A stretch of 64,000 nt of DNA. Source: M3007 sp964392655. Its GTDB lineage: Bacteria; Bacteroidota; Bacteroidia; Chitinophagales; Saprospiraceae. A program made the translations under genes and the position numbers. Numbering within the stretch: position 1 is the stretch's first letter; each line of letters opens with the position of its first letter. Positions 41,902-52,102 of the stretch are shown here, one piece after another. The notes beneath the pieces are model-generated. The model searched no databases, was not told the origin of the DNA, and worked only from the letters and a program-made list of their open reading frames with translations. The DNA lies in the NCBI GenBank assembly GCA_964392655.1, contig CAYMQY010000001.1:11310-75309 (forward strand). Direction: 5' to 3'.

Positions 41902-43239
41902 ATGGCAAAAACGATATCCGGCTTTTCCAGACTGAGCAAACGTGAAAAAATCGAATGGCTGGCGGGGAATTTTTTTCAGGACCCTGCGGCTGCCGAGGCA
42001 GAGTTGGTCGCATGGCACCGCCGCGACGAGGCGCAGCAGCGCATCATTGACGGGTTCACAGAAAATGCGATCAGCAACTTCACCCTGCCTTTCAGCGTAG
42101 CGCCCAATTTTTTAATCAACGGCCGGCCTTACGCCGTACCTATGGTAATCGAGGAAAGCAGCGTGGTAGCAGCGGCTTCCAGTGCCGCCAAGTTTTGGCT
42201 CGACCGGGGAGGATTTCACGCCGGGGTGCTGGATGTAGTGAAACTTGGACAGGTACATTTTCGTTGGAGCGGCCAGCCGGATCGCCTGCGTACGCTTTTC
42301 TCTGCCTTGAAAGCACACCTCGTAGACTCCAGCAGCGACCTGACAGCCAATATGCGCCAACGCGGCGGCGGCTTGCTGGACATCGAACTGCTCGATTTTA
42401 CCCACTTGGAACCTGAATATTACCAGTTGCGGGCCTCGTTCAATACCTGCGACAGCATGGGCGCCAATTTTATCAACTCCGTACTGGAGCGTTTCGGCGA
42501 ACAAATGGAGTTTTTCATGGAAACAACTCCGGGGATTGAAGATCACGAGCGCGATGTGGAAATCGTCATGTGCATTCTGTCCAATTACAACCCGGATTGT
42601 TTGGTACGCGCCTGGGTGGAATGCCCCGAAAATGAACTCGAAGACCTGGCTCGCGATGCAGGCCTGCCCGGCCACGCTGCGGTAGACCGGTTTTGCACCG
42701 CCGTCCGGATTGCTGCGGTAGACCCCTTCCGGGCTACCACCCATAACAAGGGAATTTTCAACGGAATTGATGCCGTCATCCTCGCCACGGGCAACGACTT
42801 TAGAGCAGTGGAAGCCTGCGGACACACATACGCCTGCCGAAGCGGACAGTACCGCAGCCTCAGCCGGGCATGGGTGGAAAATAGTGTTTTCCGATTCGAA
42901 CTGGAACTACCATTGCCTATAGGTACCGTAGGCGGGTTGACTGCTTTGCATCCCCTCGCTAAACAGGCGCTCGATATGTTGGGGAACCCTTCAGCCCGGG
43001 AACTGATGATGATCGTGGCGGCAGTGGGGTTGGCGCAGAATTTTGCAGCGGTGCGTTCGTTGGTCACCACAGGGATTCAGCAGGGGCACATGCGCATGCA
43101 CTTGGTCAATATTCTCAACCACCTCGGTGCAACCGAGGCCGAAACCGAAGCCGCACAGGCGCATTTTTGCAGGCAGACGGTGAGTTTCAGTGCCGTACGG
43201 GCATTTCTGGAAAATGCTCGGTCGGAGCGCGTGGGGTAG
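41902..43239 (+). CDS. Hydroxymethylglutaryl-CoA reductase, class II
   Basis: The ATG at 41902 (MAKTISGFSRLSKREKIEWL) gives 445 residues. The enzyme interconverts HMG-CoA and mevalonate. Class II features are ENAISNFTLPFSVAPNFLIN, the catalytic Glu in VPMVIEESSVVAAASSAAKF, the Asp in ILATGNDFRAVEACGHTYA and the catalytic His in TTGIQQGHMRMH (His396). Many class II enzymes use NADH; cofactor and direction cannot be told here. It could serve mevalonate-route isoprenoid synthesis. It ends just before the assembly gap, so any partner gene is hidden. Confidence 0.92.
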   Translation: MAKTISGFSRLSKREKIEWLAGNFFQDPAAAEAELVAWHRRDEAQQRIIDGFTENAISNFTLPFSVAPNFLINGRPYAVPMVIEESSVVAAASSAAKFWLDRGGFHAGVLDVVKLGQVHFRWSGQPDRLRTLFSALKAHLVDSSSDLTANMRQRGGGLLDIELLDFTHLEPEYYQLRASFNTCDSMGANFINSVLERFGEQMEFFMETTPGIEDHERDVEIVMCILSNYNPDCLVRAWVECPENELEDLARDAGLPGHAAVDRFCTAVRIAAVDPFRATTHNKGIFNGIDAVILATGNDFRAVEACGHTYACRSGQYRSLSRAWVENSVFRFELELPLPIGTVGGLTALHPLAKQALDMLGNPSARELMMIVAAVGLAQNFAAVRSLVTTGIQQGHMRMHLVNILNHLGATEAETEAAQAHFCRQTVSFSAVRAFLENARSERVG

Positions 43240-43241
43240 AT

Positions 43242-43341
43242 NNNNNNNNNNNNNNNNNNNNNNNNNNNNNNNNNNNNNNNNNNNNNNNNNNNNNNNNNNN
43301 NNNNNNNNNNNNNNNNNNNNNNNNNNNNNNNNNNNNNNNNN
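43242..43341. other. Assembly gap (100 N)
   Basis: Exactly 100 undetermined bases. A run of this exact length is the usual scaffold placeholder, so the true gap size is unknown. It cuts the 3' end of the cyclase gene on the minus strand. Confidence 0.95.
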
Positions 43342-46300
43342 TCGTACCGTTTTTTGTACACATACTGTGGTGTCCGGCTGTACATAGTCCGGTAGAGTTC
43401 GCATGCGCGGGTACGGTGGGGCTTAGGGTCGTCGGCTACTTTACTTAGTTCGTAATGGACTGCGGCTTCCTCGCGTTCGGTGCGGGCAAGCGTTTGCAGC
43501 TGTATGAGTTGGCGCAGGCCCTCGGCGCGGTTGCCCTCGGCCAGAATGGTCTGGGCACGCAGGATATTGGCGGAAAACGTCAGTTCGGCATTTCCGAGGG
43601 TGAGCGCAATATCGCGACCCTCTTCCAGCAATTGACGGGCTGCAGAAGGGTCGCCAAGTTGAAGTTGTACCGTGCCCTTTTCGATGAGCGAATGCCCCAG
43701 CACCAAACGGTTGCCCATAGCGCGGGCATATTCGATGGCTTCGCCATAGTACTCCATGGCGCGTTTGAGGTCGCCCTTGAAATACCAGTTATCGCCTAAT
43801 GTGTTGAGGGCCTTGGCGATACCTTTTTTGTAATTCAGTTCGCGCGAAAAGGCAAGGGTTTGCTCCTGTAATTCGGTGGAGCGATCAAACTCACCCAGCG
43901 TGGAAAGCAGGTCGCCGATAAGGCCGCCGGCAATCGCAAGACCCTGCTTGTCGCCCAGTTCCTGACACAGGGCAAGGTCGCGCTCGAACATCTCCATGGC
44001 TTTGCCAAAGTCCCCCTTTTTCTCCCAAACCGACCCGATGCTGCCGATGCAGATGGTCATAAAAAGTTTGTTGCCGAGTTCTTCGGAAAGCGCCAGCCCC
44101 TTTTCGAGGCAGAGCAACGCGCTGTCGAGGCTGCCTTTTTCCAGGTAAATAATGCCGAGGTTGGTGTACAGGGTGGTGAGGCCCTGTTTGTCTTCAGCAC
44201 GTTCGGCAATGTCAATTTGCTCTTCCAACCAGCGGATACCTTCGTCGTAATGCCCCTGATTCATAAAAATCAGGCCCAGATTCGCCACAATGGCTGCGTT
44301 TTCGGCATCCCGCTGGAGTGAGCGATTGATCTCAATCGCTTTGGCAAACCAGCTCTGGGCCGATTCGTAACTGCCCTGCCGGAAAAAATAGGTGCCGAGG
44401 TTGCCGTAGGTTTTGGCCATGCCGACCTGGTCGCCGGCAAGTTCAAAGCAGGTGATGGCCACATCGAGGTGCTTTTTGCCGTCCTCATATTTACCGCGCA
44501 ACACAAGCAACTGGCCCAGGCGGCGATTGCCGCGCCCAATGAGGTACCAGTCGTTGAGCGACTTCGCCCGTTTGAGTGCCAGCCGGTACTCCTGTTCGGC
44601 TTCTTCCCACTGGCCGATTAGCTCGTGAACGGTTCCTTTGCGCAGTTGGAACTTGACTAATTTTTTGCTCTTGCTGTCACGTTCTGTCAGGTTCCGAATC
44701 AGTTTGTCGAAGTACTGGATGGCCTGCCGGTTCAGGAAATTTCGCTGGGCATAGCGGGCGGCCTTTTCGAGGTACTTGTTGGTCTTTTTTTCAATTTCCG
44801 CCTGCTCGTAGTGGAAAGCCAGGTCAACAAACCGCTCCTGTGAATCCGGGTAGAGTTGTTCGATGGCTTCGGCGATAAGTTGGTGCAACTCGCGCAGGCG
44901 GGTGCGCAGCTGCATATCGTAGGCAGCCTCGCGCAGGAGCGAGTGGCGGAAAATGTACCGCAACTCGTTCATCGCATGCCAAATCTGCCATTTTTCCGCT
45001 GTTTGCACCTGTTCTTTGAGCACCAGATCGAGATCGCCGTTGTATTTGACAAACTCCTCCTGCCGCGCCATGACGGCCGACAAAACCGGCAATTCAAACT
45101 CGCGTCCGATGACTGCCGCGGCTTTCACGGTTTCCTTGACCAGACCGCTCAGCCGGTCAATCCGGGCCATCATAATTTGCTTGACGGAGTCGGAAATCTG
45201 GATTTCCTGATTTTTCAACTGCAGCAACCCGCCCGTTTTTTTCAGCATGTCGGCCTCCTGGAAATAGTCGGCCATCTGTTCCAGATAAAACGGGTTTCCT
45301 TGTGTCATGCGCTGGAGCAACTCCATCAGGTCGGAGTGCAGAGCGCCGCCGAGGCGGGCTTCGGCGAAGGCGCGCAGGTCATCGGGCTGGAGGAAATTCA
45401 GGTCCAGTTCGCAGTGCGGTACCTGGATTTCCTGCAGTTGGTTCAGTCGGAAAATATAGGCTTTGCTGCCGTCGTCTTCGTAGCGGCTGGTGGCCAGAAA
45501 TATCAGGGGGTAGCCCTGTGCCCGGCGGATGAACTGGGCCAGAAACTCGCGCGACATATCGTCGTACCAGTGTGTATCCTCCAGTTCGATCACGGCGGGC
45601 TGAAGGATGGACTCGGCCACAAGCAGATTTGCCATAGCCGACAGGGCATTCTGGTAGCGGCCGCGCGCATCTAATTGTTCCCACAAGGAGCCGGGAAATT
45701 GAATGCCGACGAGGGCAGCCAGTACGCTTTGTGTGCGGGCTATTTCCCGGCGAATGGCATCGGCCTCCGGGTGTTTGCTCTCAGAGAGGTCGTAAATCAG
45801 TTCGAGAAAATTGGACTCGAACAGTTCGCGGTTGCGCTCGGTCGTGTTGTCGGGGCTTTGCTCAAAATAGTTTTTGAGCAGGTAAATGAAGGGGTTGAAT
45901 GGTTTGCGCAAAATCTGGTCGCTCTGGCAGTTGAGCCAGCTCACCGTCATGGTGTCGCGGATGGAGCGGCGGAACTCATAGCTCAGGCGGCTTTTCCCGA
46001 TACCGGCTTCGCCGAAAACGAAGGCTACGCCACAAAAACGCCCGTCGCGCAAGGGCGCAGCGAAATCCTGCAAGGTTTTGAGTTCGGTGGCGCGGCCATA
46101 GTATTCACCGCTGAACGAGGTGCGGCCGCCGAGGTTGCGCCCGCTGAGCAGGTAGGTGGGGATTTTGTTTTCAAACCCCTTGTAGCGCTCCTCGCCCCGG
46201 AACACGAATTTGAAATTCCGGTTGTGCTGCACGTTGTCGTCGGCCACTACTTCGCCCCAGTCGGCTTTGGCCATGAGGCGTGCTGCCAGATTCACGCGGG

Positions 46301-47471
46301 CACCCACAGCGGCATACTGGCAACGCTCGGCGCTCCCGATAACGCCGGTAAACGCCAGACCCGCCGAGATACCGATTCGGTAACGGGCACCGGTCAGCGA
46401 TTCCAGGTGCTGGAGTTCTTCCTGAATGGCGGCGATAAATTCAAGCGCGCGCTCCGTGTTGTTTTCAAACGAAACCGGCGCGCCGAACAGGCAACAGATG
46501 ACGGCGCCTTTGTCGCCAAAGTCAATTTCCTTGAAATAGCCGCCGAAGTTCAGGCTCTGGTCGAGCACGACGGAAGTGAAATGGTCGAGCGACTCGTGGG
46601 TATTTACCCCGGAAAACGACAGGAACACACTCACCACATTGCGGAACTCGCCGGCGTTACCTTCGGCAAAAGCCTCTTCCGGTAAAAAGTCGGAAATAAT
46701 TTTGGCGTCTGGTTGCGGGAGTTTGATCGTGTGTGCGCCCGATTTTGCCGGCGGTATTTGCTCCAGATCAAGTCGGAAATATCCGTCTTCCAAAGGCGCT
46801 GCCGGCAACGAAAGGTCGTGATTGGCAGTCAAAAATGCGGCATCACACACCACTTCGAGGCTGGCGGCGTGTGTTTGCGCCTGTGCGCAGGATTCGATAG
46901 GCTGACCGTGAAAATAAAAACCCTTGCGGCGGTTGCCCACAATGCCCCACGCCACTTCGCCTGCCGACAGGCCGATTTTGATACCGATGTGGTGTTCGGC
47001 CAAAAGCGAATCCGCGTCGTTTTGGTCCCGGAGGAAACGTTGTACCGTAGCCTGAGCGGTAGGCAGCACGCCACCGGCATTGCCGACGGTCGCGCGATCA
47101 CTCTGGATCGGGAAAATTGCCGTGAAACTATCCCCGGCGAAGTACGGAATGAAACCGCCATGCTCGTACACCAGGTTTACTGTAGGCTGAAAAATGTGGT
47201 TCAGGATGTACGACAAATCTTCAGCGCCTTCGGCACCCTGTTGCATCAGCTTCTCCGTCAGGCGGGTAAAGCCGCTCAAATCCACGAACATGGTGTACGC
47301 CTGCAATCGCCCCCGAAGGAGGCCGTGGCGGTAATGTTCCTGAATGAAATGTGGCAGGAAATGTTTCAAAACAGTTGACGGATTTGTAGCGGGCCGCAAG
47401 GTACGACAAAATAAAAAACCGCTCGGGTCAGGCTTGGGGTTTGTTGCACGGAAGACATGCCCGACATGCAC
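43342..47471 (-). CDS. Soluble-adenylyl-cyclase-like protein: two cyclase domains, AAA ATPase, TPR array (3' end lost in gap)
   Basis: About 1376 residues are visible before the gap. The ATG at 47471 is one base from the preceding gene; a TTG at 47369 (LKHFLPHFIQEHY) is an equally good start. Order: class III cyclase domain 1 with metal Asp in MFVDLSGFTRLTEK and YFAGDSFTAIF; cyclase domain 2 in which the first metal Asp is replaced (VFLSFSGVNT), so it is probably non-catalytic; a STAND/AAA ATPase with Walker A VFGEAGIGKSRLSYEF; then many TPR/Kinesin-light-chain-type repeats (LGTYFFRQGSYESAQSWFAK). This is the layout of mammalian soluble adenylyl cyclase. It should make cAMP. Confidence 0.88.
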
Positions 47472-47472
47472 A

Positions 47473-47994
47473 TCAGCGCCGACGCCCGATCACATCGCGG
47501 GCCGAGAGCAGGAGCGGACGCCAGTAGGTGGACTCGGTTACATTTTCCCGGATCACCCCCCGGCTGGTGGTGCTGTGCACCACGACAATGCCCGAACGGG
47601 TACGCTCCACTACCAACGCCACGTGCTGGATATTGCTCGCGCTTTTCCCGAAAACGAGGATGTCGCCGGGTTGTACGGCGTTCAGGTTTACGGGTACACC
47701 CTCTTTCGATTGTGCCGAAGATGCCGGTGATACGGAAATGTTGAACTGTTTGAACACGTATCGTGTGAACCCCGAGCAGTCGAAGCCGGTACGTGGTTCG
47801 GTGCCGGCGTATTTGTACGATGTACCAAGCCATTGCAAAGCATACCGCACGACCTCCTGCCGGAACCGGCTTTCCTTCAGGTTAGTGGTGTCGGCGGGCG
47901 GGTTGGCTGTTTTTTTGGATGTGGAGCAACCCGACAAAAGCAGGGCAAGCAACAGGCAAACGGTAGTTGGAAATGCAAGGCGGTTTCGGATCAT
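47473..47994 (-). CDS. NlpC/P60 peptidoglycan endopeptidase, lipoprotein, first of two
   Basis: The 173-residue protein has a lipoprotein signal (TVCLLLALLLSGC, Cys about 23) and an NlpC/P60 domain. The catalytic Cys is in TGFDCSGFTRYVF, the His in NIQHVALVVE and a third polar residue in VVVHSTTSRGV. It cleaves cell-wall stem peptides (gamma-D-Glu to diamino acid) in the periplasm. It is one base upstream of the longest form of the cyclase gene and 156 bases downstream of a close paralogue. Confidence 0.92.
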   Translation of the reverse strand: MIRNRLAFPTTVCLLLALLLSGCSTSKKTANPPADTTNLKESRFRQEVVRYALQWLGTSYKYAGTEPRTGFDCSGFTRYVFKQFNISVSPASSAQSKEGVPVNLNAVQPGDILVFGKSASNIQHVALVVERTRSGIVVVHSTTSRGVIRENVTESTYWRPLLLSARDVIGRRR

Positions 47995-48052
47995 GGATGG
48001 TATTAAATGATGATTTCCCTAAACGCGTTAGTCTGCGATTTCTTGCCTGCAC

Positions 48053-48087
48053 AAAAAAACGGCTGCCGTCATCAGGCCGGCAGCCGT
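48053..48087 (-). terminator. Rho-independent terminator between the two NlpC/P60 genes
   Basis: CGGCTGCCG (48060-48068) pairs with CGGCAGCCG (48078-48086). On the minus strand the stem is followed by TTTTTTTGT. It ends the transcript of the gene at 48151-48681, so the two paralogues are transcribed separately. Confidence 0.85.
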
Positions 48088-48150
48088 TGCACTTTTCGTT
48101 TTGCTGAGTAGCAAATGTGCTGTATTGTATTCAGGTGTTTTTACTCGAAT

Positions 48151-48681
48151 TTAAAGCATGCGGTGTTGCCCCAGCACGTCGCGGGCAAAAAGTATGCGCG
48201 GACGCCAGTAGGCCGAGGTGCTCACGTTTTCCACCACTACCCCGCGTGTGCAGGTGCTGTGTACACAGATGATACCGCCGGGGGTGTTTTCCACCACCAT
48301 GGCTACATGCTGGATCCCGCGGCCGCGGCGGTGTTTGAAAAACAGCAAATCGCCGGGCATCACTTCCTTAAGCGGAACTCTGGCGCCTTGCAGCGACTGG
48401 GTGCTGGAACTACTGGACACCGCTGCGTCGAATTTTTGCAAAATAAAACTCGTGAAACCCGAACAGTCGAAACCTGTTTCCGGGCTTCTGCCGGCATATC
48501 GGTAGCGGGTGCCGACGAAATCCTGAGCATAATCCACGATCTCGGCGCGCAATTGCAACATCTCAAGACTCATGGATCTGCTGGGGCGAAACGCGCTCCC
48601 GAGGGTCAGGATCAGAATGGAAAGGGGGACAAGTACAAAACGGCGTAATTTGGGGAGGCAACTACTGGAAGGGTCGCTCAT
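48151..48681 (-). CDS. NlpC/P60 peptidoglycan endopeptidase, second copy
   Basis: The 176-residue paralogue of 47473-47994 has the same domain: catalytic Cys in TGFDCSGFTSFILQKF, His in RGIQHVAMVVENTPGG, and VCVHSTCTRGVVVENVS in place of VVVHSTTSRGV. It has a signal peptide (about residues 1-30, RFVLVPLSILILTLGSAF) but no lipobox Cys, so it is probably soluble in the periplasm, unlike its lipoprotein neighbour. A strong terminator follows it. Confidence 0.92.
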   Translation of the reverse strand: MSDPSSSCLPKLRRFVLVPLSILILTLGSAFRPSRSMSLEMLQLRAEIVDYAQDFVGTRYRYAGRSPETGFDCSGFTSFILQKFDAAVSSSSSTQSLQGARVPLKEVMPGDLLFFKHRRGRGIQHVAMVVENTPGGIICVHSTCTRGVVVENVSTSAYWRPRILFARDVLGQHRML

Positions 48682-48876
48682 ACAATAGAAACGGCATTTT
48701 TCACGGGGCAGGCACCAATGGTTTTTTGATGGCCTAAGGAGGAAAGTGCCCCGGGTGTGAAAGATTGTTTTGGATTAAAAAACGGGTGAAAAATCCCCGT
48801 GCTCCTGGTCGGAAGCGTGGCAAAGGTAACAAAATGTGGGAATTGTGCCTGTTCCCTGGAAAAAATCTCTTTAAAA

Positions 48877-49647
48877 CTACTTCAGTTCAAACCCGTCCGC
48901 ATCCTCCAGAAACGGCAGTTGACGCCGGTATGCCTGCATGTCCTCCAACCGGAGCGTAGCGGTAAAAACACCCGCCTGACCACTGAGTTGGCAAAGGCAC
49001 AGGCCGGAAAAATCCCACACGCCGGAGTCGCCCTGGTACTCGTGTCCGTTTCCGTCGGCGCCCGTGATGTTGACTGCTGCCACGTAGCACTGATTTTCGA
49101 TGGCCCGCGCAGGCAGGAGGCTGCGCCAGTGGTGTCCGCGGCGGGAGGGCCAGTTGGCGACGTACAGCAGCAGGTCGTACGGTACGGCCTTGCGTTGCCG
49201 GCTCCAAACGGGGAAACGCAGGTCGTAGCAGACCAGCGGGCATATCCGCCAGCCCATCCATTCGACGAGGAGGCGCTCCGAGCCGGGTGAGTATGTCTTG
49301 TGTTCGCCGGCGAGACCGAACAAGTGGCGCTTGTCGTAGTGCTGAAAACCGCCGTCGGGGCGCATGAAAACCAGCCGGTTGAAGTACCGGTCGCCCTCCC
49401 GGCAAATAAAACTGCCGATGATGGCCGCGTCCAGAGATGCGGCTTGTTCGCGCATCCACTGCATTGTCGGCCCATCCATTTCCTCGGCCAGTGTGGCGGC
49501 ATTCATGGAAAAACCTGTGGTGTACATTTCGGGCAGCACGACCAGGTCGGTTTGCCCGGCCAGTGGCGCAAGGGTATCGGTGAGCATGGCTCTGTTGGCA
49601 TCGGGGTTTTCCCAATGGAGAGTGGTTTGAATGATGGAGAGGCGCAT
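48877..49647 (-). CDS. Nitrilase-family amidohydrolase, YafV/omega-amidase type
   Basis: The 256-residue cytoplasmic enzyme shows the nitrilase triad: Glu in LVVLPEMYTTGFSM, Lys in FQHYDKRHLFGLAGEH and Cys in ICPLVCYDLRFPVW. The sequence around them matches the omega-amidase (YafV/NIT2) subgroup, which hydrolyses alpha-ketoglutaramate or alpha-ketosuccinamate and removes by-products of glutamine transaminases. The length is normal. It is divergent from the hydrolase gene at 49755. Confidence 0.9.
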   Translation of the reverse strand: MRLSIIQTTLHWENPDANRAMLTDTLAPLAGQTDLVVLPEMYTTGFSMNAATLAEEMDGPTMQWMREQAASLDAAIIGSFICREGDRYFNRLVFMRPDGGFQHYDKRHLFGLAGEHKTYSPGSERLLVEWMGWRICPLVCYDLRFPVWSRQRKAVPYDLLLYVANWPSRRGHHWRSLLPARAIENQCYVAAVNITGADGNGHEYQGDSGVWDFSGLCLCQLSGQAGVFTATLRLEDMQAYRRQLPFLEDADGFELK

Positions 49648-49754
49648 GAGTCGGTTCGAGTAAGCAACAAAGATAGCGGTGCAAGTGCTGCAGACCCAAC
49701 AAGGAAAAAATAGTTGGCTGAAAAAGATCGCTTTCCACTACCTACATTCGCGGC

Positions 49755-50594
49755 ATGGAATTTTCCATTGGTTTCTGGTTTTCCATAGCGCTATGGGTAG
49801 CAGCAGGGTATACCGCGCTGTGCCTCTTGTTTTATTTCGGGCAGGACCTTTTTTTCTTTCGCCCGGAGCGGCTGCCGCACTGGTTTACCTACCAGTATCC
49901 GTTTCCGTTTTCAGAAGTCAATTTCGATATGGAAGACGGCGGCGTGGTGAATGCCCTGCACTTCCGGGTGCCCAACAGCAAGGGCGTGGTGTTTTACATC
50001 AAGGGAAATTCGCGCAGCATCAAGGGCTGGGGCAAATTTGCCAAAGACTTCGTGGGCAAGGGATACGATTTTTTCATCCTCGATTTCCGGGGTTTCGGCA
50101 AAAGCCGGGGCCGTCGCACGGAGGAAATTTTGTACTCCGACCTCCAGCAGGTGTACAAATGGCTGGCCGGGCGATATGGCGAATCGCGCATTGTGCTGTA
50201 CGGACGCTCACTGGGCAGCGGACTGGCAGCCCGCGTCGCATCGTGGAACAGTCCGCGCATGCTTATCCTCGACTGCCCGTACTACTCTTTCCTGTACCAA
50301 ATTGCCCGGTACGGATTTCTGTTGCCCATCCGCTGGCTGCTGCGCTACCACATCCGTACCGATCTTTTTATCAAAAAAGTGCAGTGTCCGGTGTTCATTC
50401 TGCATGGGCGCAAGGACCGCCTGATTCCGTACAGCCAAAGTGAAATGCTGCGCAAACTCGCACCCGAAAACATTCGCCTGATCTCCATCGAAGGCGCCGG
50501 CCACAACAACCTGCCGGAGTTCCCGGAATACCACGACCTGCTCTATGATATCCTGCACGAGGAAGCAAGTGTCTTTGTACACCACCGTGCATAA
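49755..50594 (+). CDS. Membrane-anchored alpha/beta hydrolase
   Basis: The 279-residue protein begins with a transmembrane helix (FSIALWVAAGYTALCLLFYF). An alpha/beta hydrolase fold of the BEM46/ABHD13-like type follows: oxyanion region FYIKGNSRSIKGW, DFFILDFRGFGKSRG, nucleophile elbow VLYGRSLGSGLAARVAS (Ser), acid in ILHGRKDRLIPYSQ and His in GAGHNNLPEF. It is probably anchored in the inner membrane. Substrate unknown. It is convergent with the beta-barrel gene; an inverted repeat separates them. Confidence 0.88.
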   Translation: MEFSIGFWFSIALWVAAGYTALCLLFYFGQDLFFFRPERLPHWFTYQYPFPFSEVNFDMEDGGVVNALHFRVPNSKGVVFYIKGNSRSIKGWGKFAKDFVGKGYDFFILDFRGFGKSRGRRTEEILYSDLQQVYKWLAGRYGESRIVLYGRSLGSGLAARVASWNSPRMLILDCPYYSFLYQIARYGFLLPIRWLLRYHIRTDLFIKKVQCPVFILHGRKDRLIPYSQSEMLRKLAPENIRLISIEGAGHNNLPEFPEYHDLLYDILHEEASVFVHHRA

Positions 50595-50598
50595 AAAC

Positions 50599-50678
50599 AG
50601 AGGAGGTTGGAAGATTTCTGGTTGGATGGTTGTAGGGTTTGTCTCAACCTTCCAACCCGAAACCTTCCAACCTCCTCT
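50599..50678. repeat. Inverted repeat between convergent genes
   Basis: AGAGGAGGTTGGAAG (50599-50613) and CTTCCAACCTCCTCT (50664-50678) are perfect 15-bp arms; the 50-base interior carries further CTTCCAACC copies. It sits in the 97-base gap between convergent stop codons and could act as a two-way terminator or be a dispersed repeat. There is no long T-run. Confidence 0.6.
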
Positions 50679-50691
50679 AACCCGAAACCTT

Positions 50692-52068
50692 TCAAAGGTA
50701 CGTCAGCACGCCGGCCTGAAGGGAGAAGGAATGGACTGGCTCCTGCTTGGGACCATAGCCTTTCCCGGCGACGGTGCGGCGGTATGCCGGCTCGACGAAT
50801 GCGGTGTGGCGACCGCTTTTACCCAACCGGTGTTCGATGCGGAGGCCGGCGTCTACCGAGGCATACAGGTTGTCGGCAAGCGTTCCTTTTTCGAGTAGCC
50901 CTTTTCCGGGATTTTTCAGGTTAGGCGCCTGGTTGGGGTCGGGCAGCAGGTTGGGCGGTACGGTGCCGGCCGGGTAATAAACTGTACCGTAGTCGTAGCT
51001 TTTGTTCAGGGCTACATTCAGTGTCGTGCCGGCCACGAGGTGCGCGCTTGTCCGACCCGCCTGTGCGAGGCGCCGGGTGATTTTTACCGGTACGGTGAGC
51101 AGGTCGGCGCCCACGTTGGAGAGGGTGGAGCCGTAGTAGCCGTCAACCGGATTGCCGCTGTATATGTCCACCTTCTGTTTTGGGGTGAATTGTTTGCCGG
51201 TGTATCCGAGCCCGGCCTCTACACCCCATTTGCCGGGACGGTAACCGCCGGCCACGGCCACGCCGTATCCGCTGCCGGGGTAGTCCCCGTCGGTGGTATG
51301 TACCTGATCCATATCGGTCAGCAAGGATGAGGACAAGTAAAACGGACCTTTTGCAGATGTTTTAGTTGGAGTAATCATTTGCTGCAACCCGAAGGGTTTT
51401 TCCGATGCCGGCACGCTCAAAGCGAGCAGGTGTGGCGGGAGTGGCGACGGCGTTGCGGCATACACGTTTGCGCGGGCCTGGTCGGCCAGGGCATTCAACT
51501 GGAGCAGCATGTCGCCGGCACTGCTTGACGACTGATAATTTTCGGACAGCAGACTTGCCGTTCCCGGCAAATTCAGGGTATTATTCAATACATCGGCGAC
51601 AAGTGCCGGAAGGGGAGTAGCCCGATTGCGTCCGGTATTTGAGCGGATATTCCTGTTGTTGCCATCCGGCGCCGGTTCCACTTGTTGAGCCACGGGCACA
51701 TTCGGGTTAAATCGGGGCGTGGGACCGGTGGGAAATGCGTTTGTCTCCCGGTACGATTCCGTGTTCCAGAGCAGCAGCAGGAAAATGGCGGCTTCGGCAA
51801 TTTTTGCAATGCGCAACCGCCGTACCCGAACGGCTATTACTTGCAATCGGCCGGCGAGCGTGTTCCAGTGCGCCTGCTGGTAGGGTGCTTCGAGGCGATG
51901 CAAGGTGTGGTACACGGCTTTATCCACCTCGTCCACGGCGGCGGGTTGTTCCTCGAAGGCAGCGTTGTCCATTCGACGTTCCAGCATTTCCCAGGTAGCC
52001 GGATCGTATTCCGGCTCCAGGCTATCCAGAACAGATTTCATCTTCCGGTCGAAATTGTTGTCGCTCAT
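50692..52068 (-). CDS. Sigma-factor-linked membrane protein with outer-membrane-barrel-like C-terminus
   Basis: The ATG at 52068 (MSDNNFDRKMKSVLDSLEPE) gives 459 residues; longer starts overlap the sigma gene. Residues 1 to about 100 are helical and soluble, a single transmembrane helix follows (EAAIFLLLLW), then a low-complexity Pro/Asn-rich part. The C-terminal ~190 residues have the alternating aromatic/glycine pattern of a beta-barrel or porin-like domain (GYGVAVAGGYRPGKWGVEAG, AGVLTYL). Located 34 bases downstream of an ECF sigma gene, it may be its membrane-bound regulator. One inner-membrane helix plus a barrel-like domain is topologically odd. Confidence 0.7.
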   Translation of the reverse strand: MSDNNFDRKMKSVLDSLEPEYDPATWEMLERRMDNAAFEEQPAAVDEVDKAVYHTLHRLEAPYQQAHWNTLAGRLQVIAVRVRRLRIAKIAEAAIFLLLLWNTESYRETNAFPTGPTPRFNPNVPVAQQVEPAPDGNNRNIRSNTGRNRATPLPALVADVLNNTLNLPGTASLLSENYQSSSSAGDMLLQLNALADQARANVYAATPSPLPPHLLALSVPASEKPFGLQQMITPTKTSAKGPFYLSSSLLTDMDQVHTTDGDYPGSGYGVAVAGGYRPGKWGVEAGLGYTGKQFTPKQKVDIYSGNPVDGYYGSTLSNVGADLLTVPVKITRRLAQAGRTSAHLVAGTTLNVALNKSYDYGTVYYPAGTVPPNLLPDPNQAPNLKNPGKGLLEKGTLADNLYASVDAGLRIEHRLGKSGRHTAFVEPAYRRTVAGKGYGPKQEPVHSFSLQAGVLTYL

Positions 52069-52102
52069 ATTGTGGTGGTACAAATCGTCCATGCGTTTTC
52101 GA

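Noticed and set aside
44856..46685. Long plus-strand open frames (44856-45674, 45675-46685) opposite the cyclase gene
   Set aside because: The minus-strand frame has clear cyclase, ATPase and TPR motifs; the plus-strand frames have none and mirror its codons.
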